DNA from: Thermosynechococcus sp. CL-1
Lineage (GTDB): Bacteria; Cyanobacteriota; Cyanobacteriia; Thermosynechococcales; Thermosynechococcaceae
Direction: 5' to 3'
Assembly: GCF_008386235.1 (NCBI RefSeq)
Contig: NZ_CP040671.1
Span: 744,001-808,000 of the forward strand
DNA length: 64,000 nucleotides
How positions within the stretch are numbered: position 1 is the first letter of the stretch; every line of letters starts with the position of its first letter. Positions 54,854 through 64,000 of the stretch are shown piece after piece. Position numbers and translations under genes: made by a program. The notes under the pieces are model-generated. The model ran no database searches. It saw only the letters and a list, made by a program, of their open reading frames with translations, and was not told where the DNA came from.

Positions 54854-55240
54854 ATGTCGCACTTCAGCCAAATCAAAACCCAAATTCGCAGTTTACCCGC
54901 CCTACAGGCTGCCCTAACGGACTTGGGCCTACCATGGCAATCTGGCTGCCAAGAAGTGCGCGGCTTTCGCGGTCAAACCCAAACGGCCCAAGTCGTTGTT
55001 CCCCAAGATAATGGCTATGACATTGGCTTTCGCTGGAATGGCACTGAGTATGAGCTAGTGGCGGATTTGGAGTTTTGGCAGCAGGCATGGTCAGTGGATC
55101 GCTTCTTGAATAAAGTCACTCAGCGCTATGCCTACCATGCGGTGTTGCAATCCGCTACTGAACAGGGCTTCCAAGTGCAGGCCACAGAACAGCAGGCCGA
55201 TGGGAGTGTCAAGCTCGTATTGCAACGCTGGCGTTCCTAG
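54854..55240 (+). CDS. ycf35: Ycf35 / DUF1257 family protein
   Basis: A 128-residue protein with SHFSQIKTQIRSLPALQAALTDLGL, VVPQDNGYDIGFRWNGTEYELVADLEFW and RYAYHAVLQSATEQGFQV, the Ycf35/DUF1257 pattern found in cyanobacteria and algal plastids. The function is not established. It lies between DUF2997 and the ferredoxin gene, an arrangement conserved in cyanobacteria. Confidence 0.85.
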   Translation: MSHFSQIKTQIRSLPALQAALTDLGLPWQSGCQEVRGFRGQTQTAQVVVPQDNGYDIGFRWNGTEYELVADLEFWQQAWSVDRFLNKVTQRYAYHAVLQSATEQGFQVQATEQQADGSVKLVLQRWRS

Positions 55241-55252
55241 CCGGTCAAAATA

Positions 55253-55675
55253 ATGGATAGGCAGATGGGTCAGCCCCTTGGTTTAGAACCAGAGCTTGGG
55301 GGTCAACTGCGCCAAAGTGAACCTCGCAGTGGCTACGAACCTGAACTTGGGGGAACCCATCGCCAACGCGGTGTCTATGTCGATGAAATTACCTGTATTG
55401 GCTGCAAACACTGTGCCCATGTGGCTCGTAATACTTTCTACATTGAGCCGAACTACGGGCGATCGCGGGTGGTACGACAAGATGGTGACCCCCTCGAACT
55501 GATTCAAGAAGCCATTGATACCTGTCCCGTTGACTGTATCCACTGGGTAGATTACACGGAATTAAAACGGCTTGAGAAAGAACGCCTTGAGCAGGTGGTT
55601 CCCCTTGCCGGTTTTCCCATTGATCCAGCCACCACGCACCGCAAGAAACGGCGATCGCCCCCTAGGACTGAATAG
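55253..55675 (+). CDS. Ferredoxin, single [4Fe-4S] type
   Basis: A 140-residue protein with an N-terminal extension (Pro/Gly rich), the cluster motif C48-I-G-C51-K-H-C54 and a distant C91-P-V-D-C95. That fits one [4Fe-4S] cluster, with Cys91 as the fourth ligand and Cys95 extra. The extended C-terminus is basic. The DUF2997-Ycf35-ferredoxin order parallels a Synechocystis set containing a ferredoxin linked to redox and metal stress (recalled). The 3' end overlaps nfeD by 14 bases. Confidence 0.85.
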   Translation: MDRQMGQPLGLEPELGGQLRQSEPRSGYEPELGGTHRQRGVYVDEITCIGCKHCAHVARNTFYIEPNYGRSRVVRQDGDPLELIQEAIDTCPVDCIHWVDYTELKRLEKERLEQVVPLAGFPIDPATTHRKKRRSPPRTE

Positions 55676-56093
55676 CATCCTCGGGCATCACAATCAGCGT
55701 CGTTCCCTGACGGCCAATGATAATCACCCGCTGATGCTCGGGAATGGCCAAGCGGGGATCATCACAGCGAGCTTGCCAAGAGATCCCTTCGTACAGCACT
55801 CGCCCCGTCTCGCCAGCGGGGATTTTCGTAAGTGTTTCCGCCTCGGCGGCTTCCTTGAGTACGGGGGGAACTCGCTTTGGTTGATACCGCCGCAGGAGAA
55901 AGACCACCACAACAGAGAGCACCATCCAGAGGAGAATCTGTATTGAAAAGCTGGGAATCAGAAACGAGAGAAAGGCAACAATCAGGGCGCTGAGGCCGAG
56001 AGTGGCTTCCATAAAAGCCGTCGGCAAAACAAGCTCCATCACAAAAAGAATGATGGCAACAATTAACCAAATCCAAAAGGGAGACAGGGGCAT
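55662..56093 (-). CDS. NfeD family membrane protein
   Basis: A 143-residue NfeD-type protein with three hydrophobic segments (about 6-24, 27-46 and 50-66) and a C-terminal OB-fold (TKIPAGETGRVLYEGISWQARCDD...IIGRQGTTLIV). NfeD proteins partner with SPFH/stomatin-like membrane proteins. None is adjacent here. The ATG at 56093 is chosen; a longer frame adds MKWLPWVIRA. Confidence 0.82.
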   Translation of the reverse strand: MPLSPFWIWLIVAIILFVMELVLPTAFMEATLGLSALIVAFLSFLIPSFSIQILLWMVLSVVVVFLLRRYQPKRVPPVLKEAAEAETLTKIPAGETGRVLYEGISWQARCDDPRLAIPEHQRVIIIGRQGTTLIVMPEDAIQS

Positions 56094-56297
56094 TGCTCTT
56101 ATCACCCAAGGCAGCCACTTCAACGATAGCTCAAACTCTGCGGCTACAGCGAGCAGGTTTAACCGTTTTGAGTGTGTTCAATTCTTGCGAAAGAGTTGCA
56201 CTGGAACTTACAAGAGTCCCACTGCGTCAAGAGAGCCAGCACTCAAGAGAGATTCCTCCGATTCTGTACAATAATGACTTCAATGAGGCGAACAACG

Positions 56298-56474
56298 ATG
56301 ACGGATCTATTCATTCCCCTCCTAGTGGGACTTCTCACCCTTGGACTGTTGACCAGTTGGCTATGGCGACCGACAGCAACGCCAGTTTCCCGTGCTGAAC
56401 AGGTCAATACCCCTGATTTTGTTGCCGATGCGCCGCCGCCGGATGATGAAGGAACACCGCCCCGCCGTGGATAG
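56298..56474 (+). CDS. Small single-helix membrane protein
   Basis: A 58-residue protein MTDLFIPLLVGLLTLGLLTSW... with one membrane helix (about 4-21) and an acidic, Pro-rich tail (DAPPPDDEGTPPRRG). GAGG precedes the ATG at 56298 by nine bases; in-frame ATGs also lie at 56274 and 56283. I do not recognise the family. It precedes the EI24 gene. Confidence 0.55.
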   Translation: MTDLFIPLLVGLLTLGLLTSWLWRPTATPVSRAEQVNTPDFVADAPPPDDEGTPPRRG

Positions 56475-56512
56475 GCTAGGATTTTCCTAGGGGCTTCTAG
56501 AAGAACGATTGA

Positions 56513-57277
56513 GTGATCAAGCAGCTTTGGTCAGCAGGACAGCGGTTTCAGGCGGGTTTCTTTGCCTTTGGTCGTAGTCTTTTTTTTATCGCCCGTTATC
56601 GTCTTTGGGGCTATCTATTGTTACCTGCCTGCTTGAGCCTCGTTCTGGGGGTAACGCTTATCATTGCTGCTTTCTGGGCTGTTCAAGTCATTGGTGATGA
56701 TTGGTTTGTGGGTGGGGAATGGCAGTGGCTCTACCAAGGGTTCATTGATATTTTGGCAACCCTCATTGCTGTCTTTTTGGCCCTAATTGGCTATCAAACG
56801 CTGATTCCCCTTGTGGTGATTCCTTTCCTTGGTCCACTGCTCAACCGTGTTGAAAAAATTACCACGGGACAAACGATTGAGGTGGGGTGGCGGCGCGATC
56901 TATTGAACGCCATTATCGGTGGTTGGTTTGCGCTGCGGGATGCAGTGTTGCAGGTGATCTTCCTGCTGCTTTCATTTCTAACGGGGCCGCTGCAACCTAT
57001 CGTGATGGCGATCGTCAACAGTTTCTTCCTAGGGCGAGGCAGCTTTGATTACCTCCTTGAAAAACACAGCACCTCTTTGAGAGAGCGCAAGCTCTTGACC
57101 CGTGCCTATACGCCCCAAATCTATGGCCTTGGTTTGGCGCAGTTTTTGGGGCTGCTGATCCCCTTCGTCGGTTTGGTGCTCGTACCACCCGTGGGAGTTG
57201 TGGCTGCTGCTTTACTGATTCAAGATCATCCACCGCAACAACAGTTGATGGCAGCGAATGCGGTTTCTCGGCGTTGA
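56513..57277 (+). CDS. EI24/CysZ-like membrane protein
   Basis: A 254-residue protein with about six membrane segments. The N-terminal FAFGRSLFFIARYRLWGYLLLPACLS and the C-terminal FLGLLIPFVGLVLVPPVGVVAAALL match the EI24/etoposide-induced domain family, related to sulfate transporter CysZ. The start is GTG at 56513. The 3' end overlaps the DUF429 gene by 20 bases. The function is unknown. Confidence 0.78.
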   Translation: MIKQLWSAGQRFQAGFFAFGRSLFFIARYRLWGYLLLPACLSLVLGVTLIIAAFWAVQVIGDDWFVGGEWQWLYQGFIDILATLIAVFLALIGYQTLIPLVVIPFLGPLLNRVEKITTGQTIEVGWRRDLLNAIIGGWFALRDAVLQVIFLLLSFLTGPLQPIVMAIVNSFFLGRGSFDYLLEKHSTSLRERKLLTRAYTPQIYGLGLAQFLGLLIPFVGLVLVPPVGVVAAALLIQDHPPQQQLMAANAVSRR

Positions 57278-58013
57278 TCTGGCTTGGAAAGGGGGGGCAT
57301 CAGGGTACTGCTGTTTGCAGTGGCAGGGGCAAGATTTGGCGGTGGTCGCTCGCGATCGCTCCCGTGATACGGATGAACTTTTGGCATGGATTGATCGCGA
57401 TGCACCCTCTGCGCAAGCAGCCATGGTGGCGGTGGATGCCCCCCTAATTATTCCCAATTCGCGGGGAATGCGTACCTGCGATCGCCAAGCCCATCAAGTC
57501 CTTGGGCGGTATCATGCCGGCTGCTATCCTGCGAATCAGCAGTCCCCCTTTGCGCAGCACACCACGGGTTTTAGTCAAGCCCTTAGCCAACGGGGGTTTC
57601 GCCATGCGCCTACGATCGCCCCCCAAGCACACGGGCGATTTCAAATTGAAGTCTTCCCCCATGCCACGGCGATCGCCCTCTTTCAGCTTGACCAAATCAT
57701 TAAATACAAAAAAGGCCGCCTTGCAGAACGAGCCAAAGGGTTAGCCAAGCTTAGGGATTTAATGGCCACCCAGCTTCCCCACTGTGAGCCACCCTTAGCA
57801 CTAGAACTCACTATCGAAATCCCCAGCAACGGGCGAGACCTCAAGGCTCTTGAAGATCAACTCGATGCCGTTCTCTGTGCCTACACGGCAGCCTATTGGT
57901 GGTATTGGGGGCGCGATCGCCACTGGGTTTTGGGTGGTGAGTCTTTTTCCCCAGAGCCAGCATCAACCGATGCCTACTTAAAAACTGGCTATATTGTTGT
58001 TCCCCGTCGCTAG
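57258..58013 (+). CDS. DUF429 family protein (predicted RNase H-like nuclease)
   Basis: A 251-residue protein with FLGVDLAWKG (3-12, first acidic residue Asp7), VAVDAPLIIPN, RGMRTCDRQAHQ, FPHATAIALF and a late AYTAAYWWYWG. This DUF429 pattern is a predicted RNase H-like fold. Substrates are unknown. The ATG lies inside the EI24 gene, giving a 20-base overlap. Its stop overlaps the next minus-strand gene by 4 bases. Confidence 0.8.
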   Translation: MRFLGVDLAWKGGASGYCCLQWQGQDLAVVARDRSRDTDELLAWIDRDAPSAQAAMVAVDAPLIIPNSRGMRTCDRQAHQVLGRYHAGCYPANQQSPFAQHTTGFSQALSQRGFRHAPTIAPQAHGRFQIEVFPHATAIALFQLDQIIKYKKGRLAERAKGLAKLRDLMATQLPHCEPPLALELTIEIPSNGRDLKALEDQLDAVLCAYTAAYWWYWGRDRHWVLGGESFSPEPASTDAYLKTGYIVVPRR

Positions 58014-58303
58014 CTTTCGCGATTGCGGTAGCGTTGCAGTTCCGTGCGTAGAGCAGCAATTTCCGCCCGCAAATCATCAATGAGGGCTTGCCAATCCACC
58101 CCACTCCGAGGCACCACCATTTCTGCCTCTTGACGGGCACGAGCTTGCACCTCTTCCATGAATTGATGGAGCCGCTGCTGCTGTTCGGCATCAAATCGCC
58201 CCAGTTGACTCAGGAATTCTACAAATAGATGCTGCGCCTGATCACGCAGGAGCGTTGCGGTTGCCCGACCAAGGAAGAAGGCATCCAGCGGCGATTGACT
58301 CAT
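58010..58303 (-). CDS. DUF6825-like small coiled protein
   Basis: A 97-residue helical protein (SPLDAFFLGRATATLLRDQAQHLFVEFLSQLGRFDAEQQQRLHQFMEEVQARARQEAE). The FFLGRAT...LGxFDAEQ pattern is shared by a cyanobacterial/plant family (I recall DUF6825); no function is known. The C-terminal half is a likely coiled coil. The ATG at 58303 is used. It is divergent from bicA across 293 bases. Confidence 0.7.
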   Translation of the reverse strand: MSQSPLDAFFLGRATATLLRDQAQHLFVEFLSQLGRFDAEQQQRLHQFMEEVQARARQEAEMVVPRSGVDWQALIDDLRAEIAALRTELQRYRNRES

Positions 58304-58345
58304 AGGAGCTGTATTCCTCATCAGTTGTGTCTCTCAATCCACGAG

Positions 58346-58362
58346 TGTAACAAAGTTTTACA
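58346..58362. promoter_or_regulatory. Inverted repeat TGTAA-N7-TTACA upstream of bicA
   Basis: A perfect 5-base inverted repeat with a 7-base spacer lies in the divergent DUF6825-like/bicA gap. Its form suits a dimeric regulator such as a LysR-type protein; carbon-responsive LysR regulators act on such genes in other cyanobacteria. It is only a candidate. The rest of the gap (58363-58596) shows no further clear element. Confidence 0.35.
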
Positions 58363-58596
58363 GTAAACAGATCTCGCTCTCTCCCCCTTCTCCAGCTTTT
58401 TCCTATAGAACAGATAAGAAAATCTTTGCCGTTCTACTCGCCAAGTTGTTCCCGGCAAAGCATAGAATTATCTCAATTAAATTCTTTCTTATCATAGCCA
58501 TAAGCAAGGTATAGGGATACTCCCTCAGGGCTAGGGGTTCCTCTCGATAACGCTCTCGCTATGAAATCCTCTCTAAATTCGCCAAAAGGGGCAGAA

Positions 58597-60288
58597 ATGC
58601 TAACAAATTTAGTTAATCGAGTTCACTTTCGCGATTGGCGCGGCGATCTCTTTGGTGGGCTGACTGCCGCCATTGTCGCCTTGCCGATGGCCTTGGCCTT
58701 TGGGGTCACCTCTGGGGCTGGTGCAACGGCGGGACTCTACTGCGTCGTCTTTCTTGGCTTTTTTGCGGCTCTCTTTGGGGGCACACCAACACTCATTTCC
58801 AATCCGACAGGGCCGATGACCGTCGTGATGACGGCAGTGATCACCCGCCTGACCAGTGAATATCCCGAACAGGGGTTATACATGGCTTTTACGGTGGTAA
58901 TGCTGGCGGGCGGTTTTCAAATCCTCTTTGGTCTGTTGCGGTTGGGTAAATACATCACCCTCATGCCCTACACCGTGATTTCTGGCTTTATGTCGGGGAT
59001 TGGCCTGATCATGATCCTGCTGCAAATTGGTCCCCTGTTGGGGCACAGCAGTAAAGGGGGGGTCTTGGGGGCAGTGCAACACTTGCCAGAGTGGATTCAA
59101 ACCCTGAACTCGGCTGCCCTTACTTTGGGCTTGTTCACCCTCGGACTCATTTATTTCACGCCCCAGAAAATTCGGCGAATTGTGCCGCCACAGCTTCTCG
59201 CCTTGGTTTTAGGCACGATTTTGTCAATGGTGTTTTTTGGGGATGCCGGTTTGACCCGCATTGGCACGATTCCCACGGGGCTGCCAGCGTTTGTGCCGCC
59301 GACGTTTACACTGCCTGCGCTGAAAACGATGATTGTGGACGGGGCAATGCTGGGGATGCTCGGCTGTATTGATTCGCTCCTGACCTCGGTGATTGCCGAT
59401 AGCATTACCCGCACCCAGCACGATTCCGATAAGGAACTGATTGGCCAAGGTATTGGTAACCTACTGTCCGGCTTATTTGGTGGTCTGCCCGGTGCCGGTG
59501 CCACGATGGGCACAGTGGTAAATATTCAAGCGGGGGGACGCACCTGCTTATCGGGCATGATCCACGCTGTCATTCTACTGATGGTGGTGCTGTGGGCGGC
59601 GCCTTTGACGGAACCGATTCCCAATGCAGTGTTGGCGGGGATTCTGATCAAGGTGGGGATTGACATCATTGACTGGAATTTTCTCAAACGTGCCCACCTC
59701 TTGTCCCTGCGGGCGGCCTTCATTATGTATGGCGTGATGCTGCTGACGGTCTTTGTGGATTTGATTGTGGCGGTGGGTGTGGGTGTCTTTATTGCCAATA
59801 TGCTGACGATCAAGCGCTTGGCGGATCTGCAATCGGAGGATGTGAAGGCGATTACCCACGCCGATGATCAAACGCCCCTCACCCCCGAGGAAAAAGAACT
59901 CTTCCGCGAAGCCAAGGGTCAACTGTTGCTCCTCCACCTTGGGGGTCCGATGAGTTTTGGCTCCGCTTGGGCAATTTCCCAGCGGCAGGCGATCATGTCG
60001 GACTATAAGGTGCTGATTCTGGATGTCAGCAGTGTGCCCCTGTTGGGGGTAACGGCAACCTTGGCCATTGAGTCACTCATCCAGGAGGCACAAAAGCATC
60101 GTTTAGCAATTTTTCTCGTGAATGGTTCGGCGGATAAGGTGCAACAGCGGCTGCAACGCTTCCGTATTTTGGATCGGTTGCCGGCAGACCATGTGGTGAG
60201 CGATCGCCGAGACGCCCTCGAAAAGGCCATTCAGTTTCTCCACCAACCGGAGGAATTGCTGGAGGTGACAACGGGCAGCTACGAATAA
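58597..60288 (+). CDS. bicA: SulP-family bicarbonate transporter BicA
   Basis: BicA is a low-affinity, high-flux Na-dependent bicarbonate importer of the plasma membrane. The 563-residue protein has the SulP core ([53 protein letters not shown], about 14 helices) and a C-terminal STAS domain (about 435-555). The GPMTVV and [10 protein letters not shown] stretches match BicA rather than sulfate permeases. I chose the ATG at 58597, preceded by AAGGGG; an upstream ATG at 58561 adds 12 residues. Confidence 0.88.
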   Translation: MLTNLVNRVHFRDWRGDLFGGLTAAIVALPMALAFGVTSGAGATAGLYCVVFLGFFAALFGGTPTLISNPTGPMTVVMTAVITRLTSEYPEQGLYMAFTVVMLAGGFQILFGLLRLGKYITLMPYTVISGFMSGIGLIMILLQIGPLLGHSSKGGVLGAVQHLPEWIQTLNSAALTLGLFTLGLIYFTPQKIRRIVPPQLLALVLGTILSMVFFGDAGLTRIGTIPTGLPAFVPPTFTLPALKTMIVDGAMLGMLGCIDSLLTSVIADSITRTQHDSDKELIGQGIGNLLSGLFGGLPGAGATMGTVVNIQAGGRTCLSGMIHAVILLMVVLWAAPLTEPIPNAVLAGILIKVGIDIIDWNFLKRAHLLSLRAAFIMYGVMLLTVFVDLIVAVGVGVFIANMLTIKRLADLQSEDVKAITHADDQTPLTPEEKELFREAKGQLLLLHLGGPMSFGSAWAISQRQAIMSDYKVLILDVSSVPLLGVTATLAIESLIQEAQKHRLAIFLVNGSADKVQQRLQRFRILDRLPADHVVSDRRDALEKAIQFLHQPEELLEVTTGSYE

Positions 60289-60857
60289 CGCGAGACCGCC
60301 GGGTTGCCCTGCACATACCAGCGCCACGGAATCTCCTGACCTTGGGAAATACCAATGCGAGTGGTTTGTACCACAGGGGCTGTCAGGGGTTGGGGCGGCT
60401 TTTCTAACCAGAGGCCGCTCTCTTTCCCTAGCATCAAGCCCGAAAGCTGGCGATCGATCCCCAAGACTTGGCACAGTTTCCCCGGACCAGCGGCACTGCG
60501 GGGGGGCAAGGGTGGACTGAGCATCTCAAGGGCACGGATGAGAACAGCACTGGCAAAATTGGGGCGATCGCTGGCGATATTCAGGCAGTGGTGAATGCCA
60601 TAGATTTGATAGACATAGATTGTCCCTGGTGCTGCAAACATCGGGGCGTTGCGAGCCGTTTGGCGACGGTAGCCATGACACGCGGGGTCGCCGGCCATAT
60701 AGGCTTCAGTTTCAACAATACGGCCGCGGTAGAGTTGACCATTGGCCTGCTGTCGCACGAGAAGACACCCCAGTAATTCTTGGGCAACCACTGGGGCAGG
60801 GCGAGCCAACCACTCAAGGGGCAGACACTGATCTCGCTCAATGGGAACCCTTTTCAA
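60279..60857 (-). CDS. 3-methyladenine DNA glycosylase (MPG/AAG family)
   Basis: A 192-residue AAG-type glycosylase excising alkylated purines. It has [35 protein letters not shown] (catalytic Glu), [21 protein letters not shown] and LIRALEML. No ATG lies near the homology start; the best choice is the TTG at 60857, which lies 20 bases inside the previous gene. It ends the leftward dnaK-dnaJ run and overlaps the bicA 3' end by 10 bases. Confidence 0.87.
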   Translation of the reverse strand: MKRVPIERDQCLPLEWLARPAPVVAQELLGCLLVRQQANGQLYRGRIVETEAYMAGDPACHGYRRQTARNAPMFAAPGTIYVYQIYGIHHCLNIASDRPNFASAVLIRALEMLSPPLPPRSAAGPGKLCQVLGIDRQLSGLMLGKESGLWLEKPPQPLTAPVVQTTRIGISQGQEIPWRWYVQGNPAVSRYS

Positions 60858-61923
60858 GCAACAAATCCTCCATCAAGGCATGGCGCACGGGGGCATTCAA
60901 GCCAGAGACGGTGTAGAGCATGGCTTCGCGATAGAGACGCTGCACCGTGTGACTGAGCATCAAGGCACTGCCACCCGTCGTCATCAGGGCAGCCTGAGCC
61001 GCTTGGACGGCAAGGTGAATGGCTGCGGCGCGCAGTTGTGCATGGTGGGGGGGATTCAGGTTCTCTAGCTCTTCTTGAATTTGGTCGTAAAGGCGGTGCC
61101 AGCGATCGCGAAAGTGGTGATAGAGGTCTTTGGCGTCGGTACTCTCGGCGAGAATCTGCAAACTGGCACGGGCACAACCCATGGGGGCGGCACTGCCCCG
61201 CAGCAATTGCTGGCGATCGCGGAGGGCCATCCAATCCGCCTCACTGATACCCACCACATCTTCCGGCGGGACTAACCAATCCACCACTTCTGCTTGCACC
61301 GTTTGAGTTGAGGGCACAGCCGCTAGAGGTAAGGGCAATGAGAGGTGCAAAATGCCACCGCCAGCCTGTTGGGCATTGATAAAGGGCATGAGGGCAAAGA
61401 GAATACGCTGATCCGGTAGGGGAGCTGCGGCGATAAACATCGTCATGTGCTGAAAGCCACTGAGCCAAGGCAGCGTGCCCTGCAGGAGGTAGCCCCCACT
61501 GGTGGGTTGAGCTTGTAGATCCACTGGGTTGTGGCGTAAGTGGGAAAAGCTGACACCAATCAACATCTGCCCCTTCATTAAGTCCGCTAGGTAGGTTTGG
61601 GCAACGTTCCCTTCAGGATGTTCGAGAATCATCCCCAAGGCGGATTGATGTTGTGCCACCAAAAAGGCAAGGGCACCGGAGGTTTGCGCTAGTTGTAAGC
61701 TCAAATGCCACAGCGTGCGGCGATCGCACCCCAATCCCCCCATTGCCTTGGGTACCGCCAAACGAAAAATGCCCAAATTTCCTAGGGCTTGCAGACTTTC
61801 CGATAAAAGGGACTTTTGCTGATCAATGCGGTTGGCAATTGGCGCAACAACGGTACTGAGGTAGGTCTGAATGTCCTCTAGAAGAGGCTGCGCTGCGGGG
61901 TCAGCAAAGACCAAGGCATCCAT
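60838..61923 (-). CDS. Acyl-CoA dehydrogenase-like flavoprotein
   Basis: A 361-residue protein with an acyl-CoA dehydrogenase fold: [16 protein letters not shown] (helical N-domain), [13 protein letters not shown], then a helical C-domain with [15 protein letters not shown]-type ending. The catalytic-Glu EGT motif of true dehydrogenases is not seen, so it could instead be a class D flavin monooxygenase or a divergent family member. Cyanobacteria generally lack beta-oxidation. It lies 3 bases after dnaJ. Confidence 0.75.
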   Translation of the reverse strand: MDALVFADPAAQPLLEDIQTYLSTVVAPIANRIDQQKSLLSESLQALGNLGIFRLAVPKAMGGLGCDRRTLWHLSLQLAQTSGALAFLVAQHQSALGMILEHPEGNVAQTYLADLMKGQMLIGVSFSHLRHNPVDLQAQPTSGGYLLQGTLPWLSGFQHMTMFIAAAPLPDQRILFALMPFINAQQAGGGILHLSLPLPLAAVPSTQTVQAEVVDWLVPPEDVVGISEADWMALRDRQQLLRGSAAPMGCARASLQILAESTDAKDLYHHFRDRWHRLYDQIQEELENLNPPHHAQLRAAAIHLAVQAAQAALMTTGGSALMLSHTVQRLYREAMLYTVSGLNAPVRHALMEDLLLEKGSH

Positions 61924-61926
61924 AGT

Positions 61927-62907
61927 TTAGGAGTACGCCAGATGGGCACGGGGGTTGTAGGACTCAATGGCCTGAAGTTGCCGGTAGAGATCGCGTTCAG
62001 CATCACTCAGTTGGGGCGGCAGTGTAATGACAATCTCCACCAGTTGGTCACCGCGATCGCCATCGGGGCGAGGATAGCCCTTACCCGCCAGTCGCAAACG
62101 TTGGCCTGTGCGTACGCCTGCTGGCACCATCATTTTCACCCAACCATCGAGGGTCGGGGCTTCAATTTGGCCGCCGAGGGCAGCCTCACTGGGGGTCACG
62201 GGGAGTTCACAGACAATGTCGTAGTCCTCAAGGCGAAAGAGGGGATGGGGCGTCACTTGAATTTTCAGATAGAGATCACCTCCACCCGTACCTTGACCCC
62301 GCAGCCGAATCCGCTGACCCGTAACCATCCCCGCTGGCAGCGTCACTTCTAAGGAGCGCCCATCCCCAAGGCGAATCCGCTCCCGTCCCCCTTCGTAGGC
62401 CTTCTCGAGGGGGATTTCTAGGGTGGCTTCAGCGTCGCGACGACTCACAGCGGTATAGGCGGTTTTGACGGTGCCGGGGCGAAAGTAGTCTGTCTCTATC
62501 GTAGGCGAGCGACGGGGGGGATCCGCAGCAACCGTAGAGGTGCGGGGCGATCGCCGACCCAACAGTTGATCCAAAAACTCTTGAAAATTATCTTCACTGA
62601 GGTCGGGTTCTTCCCTGACACTGGTGCCATTGCGCCGAGCCATAGTGGTACGTTGGGAAGGGCGAGTGCGAAAGCCGGGCTGTGACCAATATTCACCGTA
62701 GCGATCGTATTGCTCACGGCGAGCCGGATCACTTAGGACTTGGTAAGCTTCACTAATGTCTTTGAACTTCTCTTCAGCAGCGCGATCGCCCGGATTCATA
62801 TCGGGATGATACCGCCGCGCCAGCCGCCGATAGGCACGTTTAATTTCCTCAGTGCTCGCACCTCGATCCACGCCCAAAAGCTGGTAGTAATCTCGAAAAT
62901 TACGCAT
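61927..62907 (-). CDS. dnaJ: DnaJ-family co-chaperone without zinc finger (CbpA-like)
   Basis: A 326-residue type II J-protein. The J domain (about 4-70) has the HPD motif at 34-36 ([10 protein letters not shown]). It then has a linker and two C-terminal beta domains ([17 protein letters not shown]..., [15 protein letters not shown]) without the Cys-rich zinc domain. It directly follows dnaK (49-base gap), as in the dnaK3-dnaJ pair of Synechocystis, so it is likely the partner of that DnaK. Confidence 0.9.
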   Translation of the reverse strand: MRNFRDYYQLLGVDRGASTEEIKRAYRRLARRYHPDMNPGDRAAEEKFKDISEAYQVLSDPARREQYDRYGEYWSQPGFRTRPSQRTTMARRNGTSVREEPDLSEDNFQEFLDQLLGRRSPRTSTVAADPPRRSPTIETDYFRPGTVKTAYTAVSRRDAEATLEIPLEKAYEGGRERIRLGDGRSLEVTLPAGMVTGQRIRLRGQGTGGGDLYLKIQVTPHPLFRLEDYDIVCELPVTPSEAALGGQIEAPTLDGWVKMMVPAGVRTGQRLRLAGKGYPRPDGDRGDQLVEIVITLPPQLSDAERDLYRQLQAIESYNPRAHLAYS

Positions 62908-62956
62908 CGACAGTCCTATCTACACTCACAGTTGCGGCAAACAATGCAAACAAGCT

Positions 62957-64000
<1,044 letters not shown>

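Noticed and set aside
58346-58362. An NtcA site in the bicA promoter
   Set aside because: The nearest GTA...TAC has a 9-base spacer instead of 8, so it does not match the NtcA consensus.

Overview
The window is chromosomal DNA of a unicellular cyanobacterium, most likely a thermophilic Thermosynechococcus. The case rests on photosystem II psbD, chlorophyll-synthesis chlM, a CO2-uptake NDH-1 operon (ndhF-ndhD-cupB type), a BicA-like bicarbonate transporter, cyanobacterial small conserved genes (DUF2997, Ycf35, DUF928, DUF2996, DUF29), a bacterial RNase P RNA and many copies of the HIP1 palindrome GCGATCGC. The species call is inference. Gene density is high and short overlaps are common, so most neighbouring same-strand genes look co-transcribed. 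I see no tRNA, rRNA, CRISPR array, prophage or intact insertion sequence.

Layout, left: a two-component pair (OmpR-type regulator and CHASE3 histidine kinase, the kinase cut by the window start); nhaS3-like antiporter with trmFO; a leftward run wecG-ftsE-ftsX-chlM-tsaE; a solitary psbD (no psbC behind it) with a clear terminator; a dTDP-rhamnose cluster rfbB-rfbA-rfbC; a yeast-type cytosine deaminase; divergent alr and murI for D-amino acids of peptidoglycan; a BI-1 family membrane protein; a leftward run ending in aroC; transaldolase with EF-hands; rimI; prxQ; DUF928; rnpB; pheA and ald.

Middle (24.6-39.7 kb): a decayed TnpB element, cdsA, an ECF sigma/anti-sigma pair, gpsA, a leftward run trmJ-like / serine hydrolase / livG-like / DUF6671, a GntR-type regulator, proB, an inositol-phosphatase family gene, two tandem DUF29 genes that share a nearly identical 113-bp block, tsaC and ggt.

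Right (39.7-64 kb): ndhF4-ndhD4-cupB-like operon for CO2 hydration, glyA, a WecA-like sugar-phosphate transferase, cinA, then a large YadA-like trimeric adhesin with six perfect 42-bp repeats, followed by a family 9 glycosyltransferase and a GmhB-like phosphatase. Then come a CRP-type regulator, the DUF2997-Ycf35-ferredoxin set, nfeD, EI24 and DUF429 genes, bicA, and a leftward dnaK(partial)-dnaJ-acyl-CoA-dehydrogenase-like-mpg run.

Functional themes are inorganic carbon acquisition (bicA, ndhF4/D4/cupB), envelope building (rfb, wecG, WecA-like, alr, murI, ftsEX, GT9, GmhB, adhesin), tRNA modification (trmFO, tsaE, tsaC, trmJ) and amino-acid synthesis (aroC, pheA, proB, glyA, ald). The most unusual items are the trimeric autotransporter-like adhesin, a repeated leader-like RNA element near 13.9 kb and 32.7 kb, the gene-converted DUF29 pair, and the step-by-step decay visible in the TnpB remnant.
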